27,034 bases of DNA from contig JAZSPU010000048.1 of assembly GCA_045537575.1 (NCBI GenBank), positions 1-27,034 on the forward strand, written 5' to 3'. The first letter of the stretch is position 1. Each line of letters opens with the position of its first letter. Made by a program: the position numbers and the translations under genes. This document shows, piece by piece, positions 23,600 through 27,034 of this stretch. The stretch comes from SIG607 sp045537575. Lineage in GTDB: Bacteria; Bacillota; Clostridia; Oscillospirales; Acutalibacteraceae. The notes under the pieces are model-generated. The model had not been told where the DNA came from and did not search any database. It was given only the letters and a program-made list of their open reading frames with translations.

Positions 23600-24346
23600 T
23601 TATAAAATTATTTCTATACCGTCTTTATTAAGTATGGAAACGTCTTCTCCTTTATAGGCTTTAATAAATTCTTCAATTAAAGGAATACGCTGATTTGTGT
23701 AGTGGGTAAAGCGGATTTTTTTGATATTGTCTTCCTTGCCGCTAAAGACCTCTAAAAGATCGGGAGCGTCAAAGTGAGCGCTTTCCAAAACAAGTAAATC
23801 GTTTTCTTTTTCTAGTATTTGAGTAGGGAAGTCGTCTTTGGGACCTGCATAACTCATATCACCGCTAAAGAATGCGCGTTTGCCTTCAGCTTCAAAAAGG
23901 AAAGCAAAGGATACTTCGCAGTGCTTTGTTCTAAAGGCTGTAACCTTTAAAACTCCGTCGTCATAGATTTGCCCGGCTTCAATTTCAACAAATTCATTTT
24001 TAAAGTCGGCATCGGTGCCGCCGGTTGCCATTTTTAATTGTCCCATAGCATTAATAAGCTGGTCTTTGGGTGAGGGTAGATAAATAGCGGTATTGGAAAA
24101 ACGGTGCCACCAACAGTTAAGACCTGCTAAAAATGGGAAAAGACCGCCTGTGTGGTCACAATGGTTGTGGGTGATAAATACAGCCTTTACGTCCTTGCTG
24201 TCAAGGTCATGGTTTTTAAGCTCTTCAAGAGCATTAAAGCCCATATCAATAAAGTAAATATTGCCGCCTACCTGCACCATAGTACAGGAGCAACGTCTAT
24301 TCTTTTCGGGTACGCCGTGGCTTGTTCCTAAAAATGTGACCTTCAT
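23600..24346 (-). CDS. Metallo-beta-lactamase-fold hydrolase (PhnP/RNase Z-like)
   Basis: A 248-residue MBL-fold protein. The opening MKVTFLGTSHGVPEKNRRCSC resembles phosphodiesterases of the PhnP/RNase Z group. The metal site is THNHCDHTGG (H60, H62, D64, H65), with later ligands in TKHCEVSF and FSGDMSY, and a final THYTNQ histidine. It is most likely a two-metal phosphodiesterase; a lactonase-like role is possible. GAGGTA lies about 7 nt before the ATG. It is 25 bp downstream of the phosphofructokinase gene and 6 bp upstream of the CocE-type hydrolase. Confidence 0.85.
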   Translation of the reverse strand: MKVTFLGTSHGVPEKNRRCSCTMVQVGGNIYFIDMGFNALEELKNHDLDSKDVKAVFITHNHCDHTGGLFPFLAGLNCWWHRFSNTAIYLPSPKDQLINAMGQLKMATGGTDADFKNEFVEIEAGQIYDDGVLKVTAFRTKHCEVSFAFLFEAEGKRAFFSGDMSYAGPKDDFPTQILEKENDLLVLESAHFDAPDLLEVFSGKEDNIKKIRFTHYTNQRIPLIEEFIKAYKGEDVSILNKDGIEIIL

Positions 24347-24371
24347 AATAAATACCTCTTTTTTAGTCTTT

Positions 24372-25588
24372 TTATTTATTACGTTTTAAAACGTAATGCT
24401 TCGGTAAACCGTTTTGCATATGGAAGGTTTGCTCACCTCTGATAAGCGGTAAAAAGTATTCTATAGCATCACTTGTTATGCCGTTGTTTTCTGCGTTTAT
24501 CCATTCATTCGGGAAGTACTTAACGTGGTTAGCCGCCTTTTGTATGTCAATGGATTCTATTCTTACGGTATAGGGGCTATTGCATACACGCTTAAAGGTC
24601 ATCATCCTGCCCGAATGTCCGCAAATAGCAGTTTTAACAGCGGCAATGCCTATCTCTTCGGCTTCACTAATATCACATTTTGAAGCTAAATGAGAAGAGC
24701 AACGCTGCATTACGTTAAGCTCAATGGAACGAACCTTGCATTTAATGTCTCTTTCTACTATTTTTTCTAATGCTTTTCCTGCGCCTGCAAGATATTTGTG
24801 ACCGAAGTTGTCAACCTTTCCTGACTGGAACTGACCGATATCTTCTTCACTCAAAGCTATACCCTCGGATACTGCAACAATAACCGAGCGGTGCTTTTTC
24901 TGTACTTCTTTTACGTCTTCAACAAACTGTTTAACAGAAAAGGGCTTTTCGGGAAGATAAATAAGATGGGGGGAAGTTTCGCCGCAAGCGTGGAGAATTG
25001 ACGTGGAAGCGGTGAGCCAACCTGTATCTCTGCCCATAATTTCAACGTAACACTGTCAAGGTCATAAACACTGCTGTCGCGGGTTATCTCTAAAAGTGTG
25101 GTTGCAAGATATTTTGCCGCAGAGCCAAAGCCGGGGGTGTGGTCGGTTTCGGGAAGATCGTTATCTATGGTTTTGGGCACACCGATAACCTTAATATCTA
25201 TACCCTTTTCCTTAAAATATTTATCAAGCTTCATTACGGTATCCATAGAGTCATTACCGCCGATATAGAAAAAAGCCCCTATATCATACTTTTGAAGTGT
25301 GGAAAGAATATCCTCATAAACCTTAGGTTCCTTATCAAGAGCAGGTAGCTTATAACGGCAGGAGCCTAAAAGGGAAGAGGGGGTTTGTTTTATAAGCTCG
25401 ATATCGGTGTCATCGGCAAAGGCATCAACAAGACTGATGAGATTATCGTTAATGAGTCCCTCAATACCGTTTAGAGAGCCGTAAACTATACCGATTTCAT
25501 CATATTTAAGAGCGCCCTTAAAAACACCTAAAAGAGAAGCGTTAATGGCGCAGGTGGGGCCGCCCGATTGTGCAACAGCAATATTCAT
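24372..25588 (-). pseudogene. pfp: PPi-dependent 6-phosphofructokinase with one-base frameshift
   Basis: Two overlapping frames together give a complete diphosphate-fructose-6-phosphate 1-phosphotransferase. The 5' part (25588 to about 25047) has AQSGGPTCAINASL, YIGGNDSMDT and PKTIDNDLPETDHTPGFGSAAK; the PKTIDND Lys marks PPi rather than ATP use. The 3' part (from about 25046) continues with EIMGRDTGWLTASTS, GHSGRMMTFKR and the C-terminus. The whole span is 1217 bp, one short of 406 codons. Adding one base between 25046 and 25047 would read V-T-V-E-I-M-G-R-D without a break. There is no homopolymer at the site. It could be a real inactivation or a sequencing/assembly error. GAGGAG precedes ATG 25588. 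Confidence 0.85.
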
Positions 25589-25624
25589 AAAATTTTCTCC
25601 TCTGATATAATTTATTCTGCCAAT

Positions 25625-25653
25625 ATTTTACCACAAATAAAATTTAAAAACAA
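25625..25653 (-). promoter_or_regulatory. Promoter of the pfp operon
   Basis: On the minus strand, TTGTTT (25653-25648), 17 nt and TAAAAT (25630-25625), located 36 bp before the pfp start codon. Confidence 0.6.
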
Positions 25654-25686
25654 GACAAAAGGGGTAAAAATAATAAACAATACCGC

Positions 25687-26397
25687 TTAAGATAACTGTA
25701 ATTCTTTAAGTATTAAATCATACATAACGTCATATCCGCGGTCATTGGGATGAAGCCCGTCACAAAGCAGGGAATTAACGGTAACGTTATTAGTCTGACA
25801 GTATTCGGTAAATAAATCATACATACTTATAAGGGGAAAGCCCAGATTTTCGGAAGCTTTCTTATAAATAGCATTAATATCATCCATATGTAAGATTCGC
25901 CAGTAGTCTTCACCGTCCTGTTCGTTCGCGGAGGAAGCGGGTATATTCGCCATAAATATAACCTCTTTTCCGGCGGCAGACAGCATATTGTAAAGCTTTA
26001 CCACGTTGTTATAAAATGAAGCTCCAAGCTCCTCGCGGGTTGGCTTGTAACCAGCCCTAAAATAAACGTGGCGGTTGTTTGTGCCAATGGTACAGATAAT
26101 AAGGTCGTCATCCTTTTCAACTAAAGCTTCAAAATTATTTATGATAAATTCAATGGTTGTACCGGTGCAGCCATTGTTTATAACCGAGCAATTGTAGGTT
26201 TTTTCTATATGGCTTTTAAATTTGTTTGCCCAGCAGTAACCGTCAGGGTTTCGCGCAAAGCCTTTTATAAAGGCGTAACCGCTTTGCTCAAAATTTGTGC
26301 CACCGACACCGTGGGTAATGGAGTCACCGAGTAGCTTTATACGGGTGTTCGGCTTTGACGATAATGTGTTTTTTAATATTTCATGGGCTTTTTTCAT
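25687..26397 (-). CDS. SGNH/GDSL-family hydrolase
   Basis: A 236-residue esterase-type SGNH hydrolase. Block I is KLLGDSITHG with Ser26, block III is IGTNNRH with the oxyanion Asn, and block V is LLCDGLHPNDRGY with the Asp-His pair. The Gly of block II is likely in the INNGCTGTT stretch. There is no signal peptide when ATG 26397 is used. That start is chosen for the GGTAGGTG region about 6-12 nt upstream and the promoter position; the ATG at 26448 would lie inside the promoter. It probably acts on acyl or acetyl esters of carbohydrates or lipids. It is upstream of, and on the same strand as, pfp, with no visible terminator between. Confidence 0.85.
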   Translation of the reverse strand: MKKAHEILKNTLSSKPNTRIKLLGDSITHGVGGTNFEQSGYAFIKGFARNPDGYCWANKFKSHIEKTYNCSVINNGCTGTTIEFIINNFEALVEKDDDLIICTIGTNNRHVYFRAGYKPTREELGASFYNNVVKLYNMLSAAGKEVIFMANIPASSANEQDGEDYWRILHMDDINAIYKKASENLGFPLISMYDLFTEYCQTNNVTVNSLLCDGLHPNDRGYDVMYDLILKELQLS

Positions 26398-26419
26398 AAA
26401 AACACCTACCTTTTCTTTG

Positions 26420-26448
26420 ATTGTAGCATAAAATAATAAATTAAACAA
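26420..26448 (-). promoter_or_regulatory. Promoter of the SGNH hydrolase gene
   Basis: On the minus strand, TTGTTT (26448-26443), 17 nt ending TGC and TACAAT (26425-26420), an extended -10 promoter ending 22 bp before ATG 26397. Confidence 0.65.
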
Positions 26449-26464
26449 GATATATCATACTTTC

Positions 26465-26490
26465 GGGTGTTCGAATCCACCTTGACGGAG
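26465..26490 (+). other. tRNA 3'-end-like fragment
   Basis: The stretch has TTCGAATCC, as in a tRNA T-loop, flanked by GGTG and CACC, then a GC-rich 3' tail (TTGACGGAG) like an acceptor strand. The T-stem is one base short of canonical (GGTGG would pair with CCACC). No D-arm, anticodon arm or 5' acceptor strand is present upstream, and no CCA follows. It is therefore a remnant or chance likeness, not a functional tRNA. Confidence 0.4.
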
Positions 26491-26520
26491 ATTTTAGTGA
26501 TGTTTCGCCGTTGGCGTATT

Positions 26521-26642
26521 TTACTTCTTCACTATTCACTATTACTTATTACCTTCCAAAAATCCTTGTATTAAAGAGAAAAGTGAAGAGGTAATAGTGA
26601 AAAAGTAAAAATCCCCGTATCAAACGATACGAGGATTTTTGG
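26521..26642. repeat. Nested inverted-repeat patch, MITE-like
   Basis: Three sets of complementary segments lie within 122 bp: 26521-26536 with 26593-26608 (15 of 16), 26535-26545 with 26591-26601 (11 of 11), and 26556-26571 with 26627-26642 (15 of 16). No coding potential is visible. The gene-free stretch from 26449 to 26726 otherwise holds only the tRNA-like fragment and the sequence around GTCCGAACCCC near 26688. Confidence 0.6.
26607..26640 (-). terminator. Terminator downstream of the truncated P-loop protein gene
   Basis: Arms 26607-26621 and 26626-26640 pair at 14 of 15 positions around AAAC. Read on the minus strand the stem ends in a U-rich run. It lies within the inverted-repeat patch and is 87 bp from the stop codon at 26727. 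Confidence 0.75.
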
Positions 26643-26726
26643 AAAGGGAGTGCAAATTAGAACCCTTTTGAATTTTTGACCTATGTGTCCGAACCCCTAC
26701 ATATTTTTAGGAATGGTGTTTTATAG

Positions 26727-27034
26727 TTATAAATCAATGGTGATTTCGTATTTATCATCAATAAGAATATAGTTCACATTATACTTTTTGGCAAGGGATA
26801 ACACTTCTGCATTATCTGCCAACACACTCTCCATTGTGCACCATTCATCATCCGAACGATTCTCAATGGTATTTGCATATCCCTTTATGTCTGCAAAATG
26901 ATTTCTTATATAGTCCTCACTCATCACCAAACAATAGTATTTAATATGTTCAAGATATTCCTGCTCAAAGTCTTTTTGCCAATCGAAAGGAATATAGCAA
27001 CCTTCGACAATTAAGTTTTGCTTGTTCTCAATGG
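26727..27034 (-). CDS. C-terminal part of a probable small P-loop kinase (5' end cut by window edge)
   Basis: The reading frame stays open to the right edge, giving 101 residues from IENKQNLIVEGCYIPFDW to YNVNYILIDDKYEITIDL. The GTG at 26930 is internal, not a start. The pattern (NLIVEGCYIP, then YYCLVMSEDYIRNHF) resembles the lid and C-terminal region of small adenylate-kinase-like or phosphoglycerate-kinase-like P-loop proteins of Firmicutes. The Walker A motif would lie outside the window, so the class is tentative. No partner gene is visible. Confidence 0.55.
   Translation of the reverse strand, partial: IENKQNLIVEGCYIPFDWQKDFEQEYLEHIKYYCLVMSEDYIRNHFADIKGYANTIENRSDDEWCTMESVLADNAEVLSLAKKYNVNYILIDDKYEITIDL

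Noticed and set aside
25037..25060. Programmed -1 frameshift in the phosphofructokinase gene
   Set aside because: No slippery heptamer, downstream hairpin or internal Shine-Dalgarno-like stimulator is visible at the junction.
26465..26490. Functional tRNA gene
   Set aside because: Only a T-arm and acceptor-like tail are present; the upstream 70 bases are AT-rich with no D-arm, anticodon arm or matching 5' acceptor strand, and the T-stem is imperfect.
26521..26642. CRISPR array
   Set aside because: The repeats are inverted and nested, not evenly spaced direct repeats with unique spacers.

Overview
The window looks like chromosomal DNA of an uncultured low-GC Firmicute, probably a gut-type member of the class Clostridia. 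Grounds: AT-rich intergenic DNA, strong GGAGG-type ribosome binding sites, sigma-A-like promoters, frequent TTG starts, a FakAB/PlsX fatty-acid system and a PPi-type phosphofructokinase. This placement rests on gene content and style only. There is no complete rRNA or tRNA, no CRISPR array and no transposase.

Layout. (1) 1-2630: an acyl-CoA synthetase-type ligase (cut by the left edge) and a sodium:solute symporter, transcribed divergently from two matching promoters that carry the same palindromic operator. (2) 2677-5640: two divergent alpha/beta hydrolases, the second followed by a GT2-GtrA membrane glycosyltransferase. (3) 5681-10148 (minus strand): a tight four-gene operon, degV(fakB)-degV(fakB)-fakA-plsX, which forms a complete route from exogenous fatty acid to acyl-phosphate to acyl-ACP. 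(4) 10293-12131: an alpha/beta hydrolase with a Cys in place of the nucleophile Ser, then a polysaccharide deacetylase. (5) 12167-16627: the most unusual part. A 4'-phosphopantetheinyl transferase diverges from a tightly packed five-gene operon: an adenylation-ACP fusion, two PlsC-type acyltransferases, a stand-alone ACP and an LRAT/H-rev107-type (permuted NlpC/P60) acyltransferase/phospholipase-like protein. (6) 16681-19942: a zinc-ribbon membrane protein, an anion-permease-type transporter and two lipoproteins. (7) 19997-21978: a third adenylate-forming ligase diverging from a small XRE regulator, with two perfect ACTCA-N5-TGAGT palindromes between them. (8) 22028-26397 (minus strand): an SGNH hydrolase, a PPi-dependent phosphofructokinase with a one-base frameshift, a PhnP/RNase Z-like metallo-beta-lactamase-fold enzyme and a CocE-type hydrolase. 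(9) 26398-27034: a non-coding patch with nested inverted repeats and a tRNA-3'-end-like fragment, then the C-terminal part of a probable P-loop kinase cut by the right edge.

How the genes fit together. Acyl-group activation and transfer recurs across the window: three adenylate-forming enzymes, FakA with two FakB proteins, PlsX, two PlsC proteins, two carrier domains, a PPTase and an LRAT-fold protein, plus several esterase-like hydrolases. My main hypothesis is that 12167-16627 encodes a dedicated carrier-protein-dependent lipid acylation or remodelling pathway. It would resemble a split Aas (acyl-ACP synthetase/lysophospholipid acyltransferase) with an added LRAT-type lipase/transacylase. 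The domain assignments are read from motifs; the pathway is inference.
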